Shown one piece after another: positions 7,271 to 15,330 of a DNA stretch of 40,588 nucleotides. The DNA lies in contig JAFKKO010000136.1 in assembly GCA_017305455.1 (NCBI GenBank), positions 1 to 40,588 of the forward strand, written 5' to 3'. The notes under the pieces are model-generated. The model saw only the letters and a program-made list of their open reading frames with translations. It was not told the DNA's origin and did not search any database. Every line of letters starts with the position of its first letter. Position 1 is the stretch's first letter. The DNA is from Hyphomicrobiales bacterium (lineage in GTDB: Bacteria > Pseudomonadota > Alphaproteobacteria > Rhizobiales > Xanthobacteraceae). Position numbers and translations under genes: made by a program.

Positions 7271-7310
7271 TATTCCCCATCGCAAAACCGGTATCCACTT
7301 TTGCGGAATA
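7271..7310. repeat. Palindromic intergenic repeat with AGTGGATACCGGTT core
   Basis: CGCAAAA (7281-7287) and TTTTGCG (7299-7305) flank a CCGGTATCCAC centre, and TATTCC (7271-7276) matches GGAATA (7305-7310) as an outer arm. Read on the minus strand the centre is GTGGATACCGG, a core I recall from abundant intergenic repeats of Bradyrhizobium relatives. It lies in the leader of the HNH gene, between it and the glycosylase gene. Confidence 0.6.
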
Positions 7311-7386
7311 CGCGCGCCTCGCTGCGAAGCAGCTTGTGCCAAGATAATACAGGGAGCGCGACGGAATTGTGAAGGGTGTTTCCGGC

Positions 7387-8208
7387 CTATCCCCCGCCGC
7401 CGCGCCGTGGTTTGCCGGGGGATTTGGCGGGCGTCGCAGCTTTGGCGGCCTTCTTCTTCGCCGGTTTTTTGCGGGCCGGTGCGGCCGGGGCCTTCTGGCT
7501 GCGGCGCGGCTTGTCCGCGGGCTTGATCTTGCGCGGCGAGGAACCCGCCTCGGGCGGCTTGTCGGCGGGCAACACGCCTTCGCGGCGTTTGACCGCGTGA
7601 TAATAGCTCCACCACAGATGCGCCGCCGCGCCGCGCAGCGGCCGCCACGGTTCCGCCAGCGGCTGCATCTCCTTCGCGCTCGGCCGCGCTCTCAACCCCA
7701 GCCCGATCCGCATCGCCTCCTGCAAGGCAAGATCGCCCGCCGGCCAGGCGTCGCCATGGCCGAGGCAGAACAACAGGTAGATGTCGGCGGTCCATGGCCC
7801 GATGCCGTGCAGCCCGATCAGGGTGTGATGGGCGGCGTCGGCGTCTTCCTCGGCCAGTACGTCGAGATTGAGCCGCTCGGCGGCCAGTTCGGCGGCGATC
7901 GCCTTCAGCGATTTGATTTTCGCCGCCGACAGGCCGAGCCGGGCGAGACGGTCGCCCCGCGCGTTTTTGATCCGGTCATGATGGAACGGATCGAACGCGG
8001 CGCTGACCCGCCGCCAGATCGCGGCGGCGGCGTAGGTGGAGAGCTGCTGGCCGCAGACGATGGCGGCAAGGCCGGCGAATCCCGGCTCGCGCCGGCGCAG
8101 CGCCGGCATGCCGGCGACCTCGAGCACCGGCCGCAGCCGCGGGTCGAGATTGACCAAAGCGTGGATCGCGTCTTCAAGATCGGTTTGCGTCTCCAGATGT
8201 ATTGTCAT
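7387..8208 (-). CDS. DNA-3-methyladenine glycosylase, AlkA type (HhH-GPD), with basic tail
   Basis: A protein of 273 residues from the ATG at 8208. The HhH-GPD core has GQQLSTYAAAAIWRRV near 53-68, the helix-hairpin-helix LIGLHGIGPWTADIYLL (130-146) and the catalytic aspartate D159 in AGDLALQ. It should remove alkylated purines in base excision repair. After about residue 212 comes a 60-residue tail of Lys, Pro, Ala and Arg (for example KAPAAPARKKPAKKKAAK), absent from E. coli AlkA and probably non-specific DNA binding. Another in-frame ATG at 8247 would add 13 residues but overlap the start of gluQRS; the shorter form leaves a 29-base divergent gap. Confidence 0.88.
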   Translation of the reverse strand: MTIHLETQTDLEDAIHALVNLDPRLRPVLEVAGMPALRRREPGFAGLAAIVCGQQLSTYAAAAIWRRVSAAFDPFHHDRIKNARGDRLARLGLSAAKIKSLKAIAAELAAERLNLDVLAEEDADAAHHTLIGLHGIGPWTADIYLLFCLGHGDAWPAGDLALQEAMRIGLGLRARPSAKEMQPLAEPWRPLRGAAAHLWWSYYHAVKRREGVLPADKPPEAGSSPRKIKPADKPRRSQKAPAAPARKKPAKKKAAKAATPAKSPGKPRRGGGG

Positions 8209-8237
8209 CGCCGACCCGTTGTTTTCGATCAGGACCG

Positions 8238-9107
8238 ATGCCGCCACCCGTTTTCCGTTTCGCGCCCAGCCCCAACGGCTATTTGCATCTGGGGCATGCC
8301 TATTCGGCGCTGCTGAACCATGACCTCGCGCGGCGAAGCGGCGGCCGCTTCCTGCTGCGGATCGAGGATATCGACTCGGCGCGCTGCCGTCCCGAATTTG
8401 AAGCGGCGATCGAGGAGGATCTGCGCTGGCTCGGCATTGCGTGGGAGGAGCCGGTGCGGCGGCAGTCCGAGCATCTGCCGCTGTACGCGCAGGCGCTGGA
8501 CCGGCTCACGCAAGCGGGCCTGATCTATCCGGGCTTCGAGAGCCGCGCCGAGATCGCGCGTCTGGTCGCCGCCCGCGACAGCATGGGGGGCTGGCCGCGC
8601 GATCCCGACGGCGTGCCGCTTTATCCCGGCGCCGCGAGGGAGCTTTCGGCGGCGGAGCGTGAGGACAGGATCGGCAGCGGCGCGCCTTACGCACTGCGCC
8701 TTGACATGGCGGCGGCGTGCGCGCGCGCCGGCGATCTGTCCTGGCGCGAGCAGGGCGAGGGGCCGGAGGGCGAGACCGGTACCATCGCCGCTTCGCCGCT
8801 GGCCTGGGGTGACGTCATTCTGGCGCGCAAGGAAACGCCGACCAGCTATCATCTCTCGGTGGTGGTGGACGACGCCTTGCAGGGCGTGACCCATGTGGTG
8901 CGGGGGCAGGATCTGTTCCGGGCGACCAGCGTGCACCGCCTGTTGCAGCGGCTGCTCGATCTGCCCGAGCCGGTCTACCGCCATCATCCGCTGCTGCGGG
9001 ATGCGGACGGCCGCAAGCTGTCGAAATCCTCCGCCTCGACCGGGCTGCGCGAATTGCGCGCCGCCGGCGTCGGTCCGCAGGACATTCGCCGCAAGGTCGG
9101 ACTCTGA
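8238..9107 (+). CDS. gluQRS: Glutamyl-Q tRNA(Asp) synthetase
   Basis: A 289-residue truncated GluRS-like enzyme that attaches glutamate to queuosine in the anticodon of tRNA-Asp. It has FAPSPNGYLHLGHA (residues 8-21, HLGH as the HIGH signature), RIEDIDSARC (41-50), and RKLSKSSAS near the C-terminus as the KMSKS signature. As the family requires, there is no anticodon-binding domain. The zinc-binding cysteines usual in this family near residues 99-133 are absent: YPGFESR (97-103) where related enzymes have a PCFCSR pattern, and YPGAAR (129-134). The start is the ATG at 8238. It is divergent from the glycosylase gene. Confidence 0.92.
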   Translation: MPPPVFRFAPSPNGYLHLGHAYSALLNHDLARRSGGRFLLRIEDIDSARCRPEFEAAIEEDLRWLGIAWEEPVRRQSEHLPLYAQALDRLTQAGLIYPGFESRAEIARLVAARDSMGGWPRDPDGVPLYPGAARELSAAEREDRIGSGAPYALRLDMAAACARAGDLSWREQGEGPEGETGTIAASPLAWGDVILARKETPTSYHLSVVVDDALQGVTHVVRGQDLFRATSVHRLLQRLLDLPEPVYRHHPLLRDADGRKLSKSSASTGLRELRAAGVGPQDIRRKVGL

Positions 9108-9176
9108 TCCTGACCACAGGTCGCTGATGACTCTCCAAAGGCCGGATGGCAGGATGGAACCACTGGTGGGGGAATC

Positions 9177-10517
9177 ATGGCGAAGACATCGCGTCCGAAA
9201 GCTGGCGGCGGATCCGGCAAGCGCGTGAGCGGCAAGCGGCGCAAAGCCGCGGCGGCAAAATCTGCGCGCAAGGCGCCGGGCAAACAGGCCGCGAAAAAAT
9301 CGCCGTTGAAAAAGCCTGCCGCGCGCGCCCGCAAGACACCGGCCGGGAAAACCGGGCCCGCGAGGGTGGCGCGCGCGAAAGCGGTGCGGCCGTCCGAGCC
9401 CAGCATTGTCGAGGCGGCGCTGGCGGCGTTCGCCCATGAGGTGCGCACTCCGCTGACCGGGATTCTCGCCATCAGTTCGCTGCTCGCCACCTCCGATCTT
9501 GGCGAGCGCGAGCGGCGCTGGGTCGATACCATCCGGGTCGGCGCCGAGCACCTTGCCGCGCTGGCGACGCTGTTCGTCGACGCCGCCAAGGGCCAAGCCT
9601 CTGGCCTGCTGGTGCGCGAGGAATTCTTCGATCTGCGCGCGCTCGCCCAGACCTGCGGCGATTCGCTGTCGGGGCGCGCGGCCGCCAAGGGTCTGCAGGC
9701 GCGGATCGAGATCGCGGGCGATCTTCCGGCTTTCGTCACCGGCGATCCGGTCCGGCTGCGCGCCGCGCTGGAGAACCTGATCGATAACGCGGTGAAGTTC
9801 ACGCCGGCCGGCGAGGTCGGTTTCAAGGTCGGCGTCAGGCCGGGCGCGAAAGGCCGACTGGTTGCGACCTTCGCCATCGCCGACAGCGGCATCGGCCTGT
9901 CGCTGGCGGAGATCAAGCGGCTGTTCCGGCCATTCTCGCAGGCCAATGTCACCATCGCCTCGCGGTTCGGCGGCGCGGGGCTTGGCCTGTCGTCGGTGCG
10001 CCAACTCGCCCGCGCGATGGGCGGCGACGTGGTCGCGGCGCAGAAGGATGGCGGAGGCATGGTCTTCACCTTGAGCGTCACGCTCGCGCCGGCGCAAGTT
10101 CCGGCGGTGGAGGGCAATAATCCGGCGGCATCCGCGCGCAGCCTGCACATCCTCAGCATCGAGGACAACCCGTTCGGCCGCGTGGTGCTGAACGCGATCC
10201 TCACAGAACTCGGCCATCGCACCGAATTCATCGGCCGCGGCGAACTGGCGCCGGCGCGGATCATGGAGGGTCAGTTCGACGCCGTGTTGATGGACATGGT
10301 GCTGCCGGGCATCGACGGCATCGAGGCGATCCGGCAGATCCGTGGCCTGCGCGATCCGCACGGCCGGATCGGCATCGTCGGCGTCTCCGGCCGCCCTCAG
10401 GACGAGGCGCGGGCGCGCACCGCCGGCGCCGACGCCTTCGTGGTGAAGCCGGTCAGTCCGCGGGCGCTGGCGACTGCGCTTGCTGTAGCGACATGCCGCG
10501 CGGAAGCCGTGACTTGA
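9177..10517 (+). CDS. Soluble hybrid histidine kinase with histone-H1-like N-terminal tail
   Basis: A 446-residue protein. Residues 1-72 contain 15 Lys and 9 Arg and no acidic residue, with repeats such as KQAAKKSPLKKPAARARK that resemble histone H1 tails. Next comes a HisKA domain with phospho-acceptor H87 in FAHEVRTPLTG, a HATPase domain (N-box NLIDNAVKF at 200-208, DSGIGL, then GGAGLGLSSVRQLARAMGG), and a receiver domain from residue 323 with phospho-acceptor D373 (VLMDMVLPGIDG) and K424. There is no transmembrane helix and no recognised sensor domain. No response regulator or HPt gene is adjacent. The last 65 bases overlap the convergent YihY gene. The domain assignment is secure; the signal and output are unknown. 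Confidence 0.9.
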   Translation: MAKTSRPKAGGGSGKRVSGKRRKAAAAKSARKAPGKQAAKKSPLKKPAARARKTPAGKTGPARVARAKAVRPSEPSIVEAALAAFAHEVRTPLTGILAISSLLATSDLGERERRWVDTIRVGAEHLAALATLFVDAAKGQASGLLVREEFFDLRALAQTCGDSLSGRAAAKGLQARIEIAGDLPAFVTGDPVRLRAALENLIDNAVKFTPAGEVGFKVGVRPGAKGRLVATFAIADSGIGLSLAEIKRLFRPFSQANVTIASRFGGAGLGLSSVRQLARAMGGDVVAAQKDGGGMVFTLSVTLAPAQVPAVEGNNPAASARSLHILSIEDNPFGRVVLNAILTELGHRTEFIGRGELAPARIMEGQFDAVLMDMVLPGIDGIEAIRQIRGLRDPHGRIGIVGVSGRPQDEARARTAGADAFVVKPVSPRALATALAVATCRAEAVT

Positions 10518-11358
10518 TGATCGCGGCGTTGAGCTCGCCGCCATAGACGAAGATCGCGGCGATGAAATACAGGAACACCAGCGCGATCACGACCGATGCT
10601 AGGCCCGCATAGGTCGTGACGTAGTTACTGGCGAAGCGCGCGAGATATTGTCCGAAGCCTATCGCCGAGGCTAGCGACGCGACCATGGTGAAGACGATGC
10701 CGGGCAGGATGTCGCGAAACCTGCGTCGTCCCGCCGGCAGCCACGCATGCAGTACGATCAGGGCGGCGGCAAGCGAGACGATCGCGATGCCGTAGCGCGC
10801 GACGGTGAGCAGGTTTTCCTTCGGCTCGACGATCAGCGGAATGTAACGCCGCGCGGCGGCGAGCAGCAGTGGCCCGAGCACGATCAAAAGCGCGAGCGCC
10901 AGCGCGACAAAGGCTGCGATCAGCGTATAGCCGATCGATTCCAGCCGCAGCCAGTACCAGCTTCGGGGCTCGGTCACGCTGTAGGCGCGGTTGAGCGCGA
11001 CGCGCAGGCTCTCGATGCCGTTGGAGGCGAAATAGATCGAGAGCACGAGACCGACGGTGAAGGCGTCGCCGCGCGTTGTTGTCAGCACATTATGGATTTC
11101 ACCCGCCAGCGCGTCGGCGACCTGCGCCGGCCAGGTCTGCAGCATCAGGCTCGCGGCCTGGTCGGCGAGATCCTTGGAGCCGAAGAAGCCCGCAAGCGAG
11201 GTCAGCACGATCAGGAACGGAAACAGCGCCATCAGCGCCGAGAGCGCGATATGGCTCGCGATCGCCCAGCCGTCGTCGGCCAGAAAGGCATCCAGCGCAT
11301 CGCGCCCGACATGGAATGCATAGCGAAGCGGCTTCACGTTCAATCCTGATTTCAGCAT
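10453..11358 (-). CDS. YihY/virulence factor BrkB family membrane protein
   Basis: A 301-residue protein with about six transmembrane helices, from the ATG at 11358 (MLKSGLNVKPLRYAFHVG). Family marks are AIASHIALSALMALFPFLIVLTSL near residues 38-60, FASNGIESLRVALNRAYSV near 120-140, and the final YGGELNAAIIK. The family was once called ribonuclease BN by mistake; it is an inner-membrane family of uncertain transport function. The reading frame continues upstream to 11613, but that part is low-complexity and overlaps the start of the HIG1 gene, so the later start is preferred. Its 3' end overlaps the convergent histidine kinase gene by 65 bases. Confidence 0.85.
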   Translation of the reverse strand: MLKSGLNVKPLRYAFHVGRDALDAFLADDGWAIASHIALSALMALFPFLIVLTSLAGFFGSKDLADQAASLMLQTWPAQVADALAGEIHNVLTTTRGDAFTVGLVLSIYFASNGIESLRVALNRAYSVTEPRSWYWLRLESIGYTLIAAFVALALALLIVLGPLLLAAARRYIPLIVEPKENLLTVARYGIAIVSLAAALIVLHAWLPAGRRRFRDILPGIVFTMVASLASAIGFGQYLARFASNYVTTYAGLASVVIALVFLYFIAAIFVYGGELNAAIIKSRLPRGMSLQQAQSPAPAD

Positions 11359-11502
11359 GGTCAGGCTAGCGTGGCGTCCGCGGAAAGTCGCGCTGTTTTC
11401 CGACGGAGCGGACGGACGGCCCGGCATGACCGAGGCGCCCGACAGGCATGAAAGAGGCGGATAGGGCTTGGGGGCGCTGTTCCGGAGTGTTATGTACGCG
11501 TC

Positions 11503-11694
11503 ATGTCTTTTCTCAGCGGTATCGCCCTTCCCATCGCGCTTGGCGCCGTGACGCTCGTGCTCCTGATGGGGCTCGCCAATATGATGCGCGGCGGCTCGCC
11601 CGACACCTCGCAACGCCTGATGCGGCTGCGCGTCCTGTTCCAGTTCGTCGCCATCGTGATCGCGATGTGCGCGGTATGGGCGATGGGGCGCTAG
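11503..11694 (+). CDS. HIG1-domain twin transmembrane protein
   Basis: A 63-residue protein with two transmembrane helices: about residues 4-24 (LSGIALPIALGAVTLVLLMG) and 42-61 (LRVLFQFVAIVIAMCAVWAM). They are joined by NMMRGGSPDTSQRLMRLR. This loop, with the RGGSP and SQxLMRxRV pattern, is the hallmark of the bacterial HIG1 family, related to mitochondrial hypoxia-induced factors that associate with respiratory complexes. It is the first gene of a run that continues with the cobalamin adenosyltransferase (24 bases later) and etfB-etfA, which fits a link to respiratory electron flow, though that is inference. Confidence 0.85.
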   Translation: MSFLSGIALPIALGAVTLVLLMGLANMMRGGSPDTSQRLMRLRVLFQFVAIVIAMCAVWAMGR

Positions 11695-11718
11695 CCGCGC
11701 AGCGCATGGACAAATCCC

Positions 11719-12291
11719 ATGGTCTTAATCAACAAGATTTACACAAGAACCGGCGATGCCGGCACCACGGCGCTCGGCAGCGGTGAACGGCGTGTGAAAT
11801 ACGATCTGCGCGTCGCGGCCTGCGGCGTGGCCGACGAGATCAATGCCGCGATCGGCGTGGCGCGTCTGCATCTTGCCGGACTGCCGCAGATCGATGCGAT
11901 GCTGGCGCGGGTGCAGAACGATCTGTTCGATCTCGGCGCCGATTTCACGGTGCCGCAGCGTGACGGCAAGGCCGAGCGGCTGCGCATCGTGCCGGCGCAG
12001 GTCGAACGGCTGGAACACGACATCGACACGCTCAATGCCGGCCTTGCGCCGCTCAATTCCTTCATCCTGCCCGGCGGCTCGGCGGCCGCGGCCTATCTGC
12101 ATCTGGCGCGGACCATCTGCCGGCGCGGCGAGCGTACCGCGGTGGAATTGGCGGCACAGCCGGACGAGCCGGTCAGCGCGGCGGCCTTGCAATATCTCAA
12201 CCGCCTTTCGGATTTCCTGTTCGTCGCCGCGCGCGTCGCCAACGGCAATGGCGCGAACGACGTGCTCTGGGTGCCCGGGCAGAACAGGTAA
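11719..12291 (+). CDS. pduO: Cob(I)alamin adenosyltransferase, PduO type
   Basis: A 190-residue enzyme that transfers adenosyl from ATP to cob(I)alamin to make coenzyme B12. The PduO-type ATP-binding N-terminus is clear: KIYTRTGDAGTTALGSGERR (residues 6-25), followed by DEINAAIGVARLH. The C-terminal helical bundle has LARTICRRGERTAVEL and NRLSDFLFVAARVAN, also characteristic. The MMAB/PduO class is unrelated to CobA/CobO. Adenosylcobalamin would serve enzymes such as methylmalonyl-CoA mutase, which fits the neighbouring fatty-acyl-CoA oxidation genes. The start is the ATG at 11719. Confidence 0.93.
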   Translation: MVLINKIYTRTGDAGTTALGSGERRVKYDLRVAACGVADEINAAIGVARLHLAGLPQIDAMLARVQNDLFDLGADFTVPQRDGKAERLRIVPAQVERLEHDIDTLNAGLAPLNSFILPGGSAAAAYLHLARTICRRGERTAVELAAQPDEPVSAAALQYLNRLSDFLFVAARVANGNGANDVLWVPGQNR

Positions 12292-12413
12292 ACTGCGGCG
12301 GTCAGGTTTCGAGGGCCGAGATCAAAGTATCGCCGAGGTTCAGCCGCGTTGACCCGGCGATGCGGGACCTTTAGGTTCCGCCGCTCAGTGACGCGATATT
12401 TAAAGGGGAACCG

Positions 12414-13160
12414 ATGAAGGTTCTGGTGCCGGTCAAGCGGGTTGTCGATTTCAACGTCAAGGTCCGGGTCAAGAGCGACGGAACGGGCGTCGAATTGACC
12501 AATGTCAAAATGTCGATGAACCCGTTCGATGAAATCGCCGTCGAGGAAGCGCTGCGGCTCAAGGAAGCCGGCAAGGCGAGCGAAGTGGTGGTGGTCTCGA
12601 TCGGCCCGGCGCAGGCTGCGGAAACCATCCGCACCGGCCTTGCGATGGGCGCGGATCGCGGCGTGCACGTCAAGGTCGAGGGCCATGTCGAGCCGCTCGC
12701 CGTCGCCAAGCTGCTCAAGGGCGTGGCTGAAGAAGAAAAGCCCGGCCTGATCGTTCTCGGCAAGCAGGCGATCGACGACGACTGCAACCAGACCGGCCAG
12801 ATGCTCGCCGCGCTGCTCGGCTGGGGTCAGGCCACCTTCGCTTCCAAGCTCGAGGTCGAAGGATCGGACTTCAAGGTGACGCGCGAGGTCGATGGCGGTT
12901 TGCAGACCGTCAAGGTCAAGGGGCCGGCGATCGTCACCACCGACCTGCGCCTCAACGAGCCGCGCTACGCCAGCCTGCCCAACATCATGAAGGCGAAGAA
13001 GAAGCCGATCGACGAGAAGACTGCCGCGCAGTACGGCGTCGATCTTGCGCCGCATCTCGAAATTCTCAAGACATCGGAGCCGCCGGGCCGCAAGGGCGGC
13101 GTCAAGGTCGGCTCGGTGCCCGAACTCGTCTCGAAACTCGCCGAAGCGGGAGTGCTGTAA
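12414..13160 (+). CDS. etfB: Electron transfer flavoprotein beta subunit
   Basis: A 248-residue protein with the EtfB opening [36 protein letters not shown] near residues 38-53, and the AMP-binding loop region [20 protein letters not shown] near 117-136. With EtfA it forms the FAD-containing shuttle that carries electrons from acyl-CoA and other dehydrogenases to ETF-ubiquinone oxidoreductase. AAAGGGGAACC precedes the ATG. etfA follows after one base, so the two are translated together. Confidence 0.96.
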   Translation: MKVLVPVKRVVDFNVKVRVKSDGTGVELTNVKMSMNPFDEIAVEEALRLKEAGKASEVVVVSIGPAQAAETIRTGLAMGADRGVHVKVEGHVEPLAVAKLLKGVAEEEKPGLIVLGKQAIDDDCNQTGQMLAALLGWGQATFASKLEVEGSDFKVTREVDGGLQTVKVKGPAIVTTDLRLNEPRYASLPNIMKAKKKPIDEKTAAQYGVDLAPHLEILKTSEPPGRKGGVKVGSVPELVSKLAEAGVL

Positions 13161-13161
13161 C

Positions 13162-14106
13162 ATGACCACGCTTCTGATGGCGGACCACGCCGGCGACGCT
13201 CTCAAGGACTCCACCGCCAAGGCGCTGACCGCCGCGCTCGCGCTCGGCGGCGAGGTGCATGTTCTGGTGGCGGGCCAGAACGCCAGGGGCGCGGCGGACG
13301 CCGCCGCCAAGCTCAGCGGCGTCGCCAAGGTGCTGCTCGCGGACGATGCCGCCTATGCGCATGATCTCGCCGAGCCGCTGGCCGCGCTGATCGTGTCGCT
13401 GGCGCCGAGTTACGACGCCATCGTCGCGCCGGCGACCTCGCGTTTCAAGAACGCGATGCCGCGTGTCGCGGCGCTGCTCGACGTCATGCAGGTGTCCGAG
13501 ATCACCAAGGTGATCGCGCCCGATACGTTCGAGCGGCCGATCTATGCCGGCAACGCGATTCAGACCGTCAAGTCGAAGGACGCCCGGAAAGTCATCACCG
13601 TGCGCACCTCGACCTTCCCCGCGACCGCCGAGGGTGGGTCCGCGCCGGTCGAAGCCATTACCGCGGCGGGCGATCCGGGCCTGTCCAGTTTCGCTGGCGA
13701 GGAGGTCGCCAAGAGCGATCGTCCGGAGCTTGCGTCAGCCAAGATCATCGTGTCGGGCGGCCGCGCGATGCAGAGCCGCGACAATTTCGCCAAATATATC
13801 GAACCGCTGGCAGATAAGCTCGGCGCCGGGGTCGGCGCGTCGCGGGCCGCAGTCGATGCCGGCTACGCGCCGAACGACTGGCAGGTCGGCCAGACCGGCA
13901 AGGTGGTGGCGCCGGATCTGTACATCGCGATCGGCATTTCCGGCGCGATCCAGCATCTCGCCGGCATGAAGGATTCGCGGGTGATCGTGGCGATCAACAA
14001 GGACGAGGAGGCGCCGATCTTCCAGGTGGCGGATTACGGCTTGGTCGCCGATCTCTACCAGGCGGTGCCGGAACTGACCGAGGAGCTCGGCAAGCGGACA
14101 CGCTGA
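13162..14106 (+). CDS. etfA: Electron transfer flavoprotein alpha subunit
   Basis: A 314-residue protein starting [20 protein letters not shown]. The C-terminal FAD domain is complete: [11 protein letters not shown], then [20 protein letters not shown], then [20 protein letters not shown] and the final [15 protein letters not shown]. The upstream extension of the same frame overlaps etfB and is not used. The spacing to etfB is one base. Together with the next gene the cluster supports beta-oxidation or short-chain hydroxyacyl-CoA use. Confidence 0.96.
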   Translation: MTTLLMADHAGDALKDSTAKALTAALALGGEVHVLVAGQNARGAADAAAKLSGVAKVLLADDAAYAHDLAEPLAALIVSLAPSYDAIVAPATSRFKNAMPRVAALLDVMQVSEITKVIAPDTFERPIYAGNAIQTVKSKDARKVITVRTSTFPATAEGGSAPVEAITAAGDPGLSSFAGEEVAKSDRPELASAKIIVSGGRAMQSRDNFAKYIEPLADKLGAGVGASRAAVDAGYAPNDWQVGQTGKVVAPDLYIAIGISGAIQHLAGMKDSRVIVAINKDEEAPIFQVADYGLVADLYQAVPELTEELGKRTR

Positions 14107-14222
14107 CAGTGACGGCTGGATGATAAAAATCCGGCCGGGGTTTGATATAAGGATGACAGGCGCGCTTCGCGCCGGGCACGTGACGGCGGATATGCCGCCG
14201 GCGGATAGATGGCGATAGGGAA

Positions 14223-15104
14223 ATGGCAATAAAGATCAAGACGGTAGGTGTGATCGGGTCGGGCCAGATGGGCAATGGCATCGCGCATGTCGCGGCGCTC
14301 GCCGGGTTCGACGTCGTGCTCAACGACGTCTCCGCCGACCGTTTGAAATCGGCGATGGCGACGATCAACGGCAATCTGTCGCGGCAGGTCGCCAAGAAAG
14401 TGATCACCGAGGCGGCGCACCAGCAGGCGCTGAGCCGGATCAAGTCCGCCGAGAGCCTCGACGGCGTTGCGTCCTGCGATCTGGTGATCGAGACCGCGGT
14501 CGAGAAGGAAGAGATCAAGCGCAAGATCTTCCATGACCTGTGCGCCGTGCTGAAACCGGACGCCATCATCGGCTCCAACACCTCCTCGATTTCGATCACG
14601 CGGCTGGCCGCCTCGACCGACCGACCGGAGAAGTTCATCGGCATTCACTTCATGAATCCGGTGCCGTTGATGGAACTGGTCGAACTGATCCGCGGCATCG
14701 CGACCGACGACAGCACGTTCGAGGCGACGCGCGAATTCGTCACCAAGGTCGGCAAGCAGATCGCGGTCTCGGAGGATTTCCCGGCTTTCATCGTCAACCG
14801 CATCCTGCTGCCGATGATCAACGAGGCGATCTACACGCTGTATGAAGGCGTCGGCAACGTGCAGGCGATCGACACCGCGATGAAGCTCGGCGCGCATCAC
14901 CCGATGGGCCCGCTGGAGCTCGCGGACTTCATCGGCCTCGATACCTGCCTGTCGATCATGCAGGTGCTGCATGAGGGGCTGGCGGATTCCAAGTACCGGC
15001 CCTGTCCGCTGCTGGTGAAGTATGTCGAGGCGGGCTGGCTCGGCCGCAAGTCACAGCGCGGCTTCTACGACTATCGCGGTGAGGCGCCGGTGCCGACGCG
15101 CTAG
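14223..15104 (+). CDS. hbdA: 3-hydroxybutyryl-CoA dehydrogenase
   Basis: A 293-residue NAD(P)-dependent enzyme interconverting acetoacetyl-CoA and 3-hydroxybutyryl-CoA. The Rossmann loop GVIGSGQMGNGIAHVAALAG (residues 9-28) is intact. SNTSSISITRLA (about 119-130), IHFMNPVPLMELVE with the catalytic histidine, and FIVNRILLPMINEA mark the C-terminal domain. The length is that of the single-function enzyme, not of a fused FadB. It lies 116 bases after etfA. Because the clustered electron flavoprotein accepts electrons from acyl-CoA dehydrogenases, the group forms a plausible butyrate or ethylmalonyl/PHB-related module. Confidence 0.94.
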   Translation: MAIKIKTVGVIGSGQMGNGIAHVAALAGFDVVLNDVSADRLKSAMATINGNLSRQVAKKVITEAAHQQALSRIKSAESLDGVASCDLVIETAVEKEEIKRKIFHDLCAVLKPDAIIGSNTSSISITRLAASTDRPEKFIGIHFMNPVPLMELVELIRGIATDDSTFEATREFVTKVGKQIAVSEDFPAFIVNRILLPMINEAIYTLYEGVGNVQAIDTAMKLGAHHPMGPLELADFIGLDTCLSIMQVLHEGLADSKYRPCPLLVKYVEAGWLGRKSQRGFYDYRGEAPVPTR

Positions 15105-15125
15105 CCCTCGGCGAACTAGCGATTT

Positions 15126-15212
15126 GTCATGCCCGGCTTTATGCCGGGCATCCACGTCTTGGAAATTTCAATGAGGAAGGTCGTGAATGGCCGGGACAAG
15201 CCCGGCCATGAC
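15126..15212. repeat. Two-hairpin palindromic intergenic repeat
   Basis: The element is bounded by inverted ends GTCATG (15126-15131) and CATGAC (15207-15212). Inside are two stems: TGCCCGGC/GCCGGGCA (15130-15137 and 15143-15150) and ATGGCCGGG/CCCGGCCAT (15187-15195 and 15201-15209), separated by about 36 bases. The layout matches an abundant intergenic element I recall from Bradyrhizobium and Rhodopseudomonas (CATGCCCGG and GGCCGGGACAAGCCCGG arms). It follows the dehydrogenase stop codon and may also act as a 3' end structure. Confidence 0.8.
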
Positions 15213-15330
15213 GGATGGGCATGTTTCTATCAGAACGTGAAACGCTCGGACGTGCACTCGCTCTGGCGAGCATTTGTTAACTGCCGGCGGCTAGAGTCGC
15301 GGGCGGTTTCTTAATGCGCGGATCCCCGTC

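Noticed and set aside
5775-7526. 583-codon plus-strand frame
   Set aside because: Shifted frame over the LssY_C gene that continues antisense to the HNH gene and glycosylase.
6633-8208. HNH nuclease plus glycosylase as a restriction or defence module
   Set aside because: No methylase, helicase or effector partner is present and both proteins are ordinary stand-alone families.
8229-10544. 771-codon minus-strand frame
   Set aside because: Antisense shadow of gluQRS and the histidine kinase; composition is typical of a GC-rich opposite frame.
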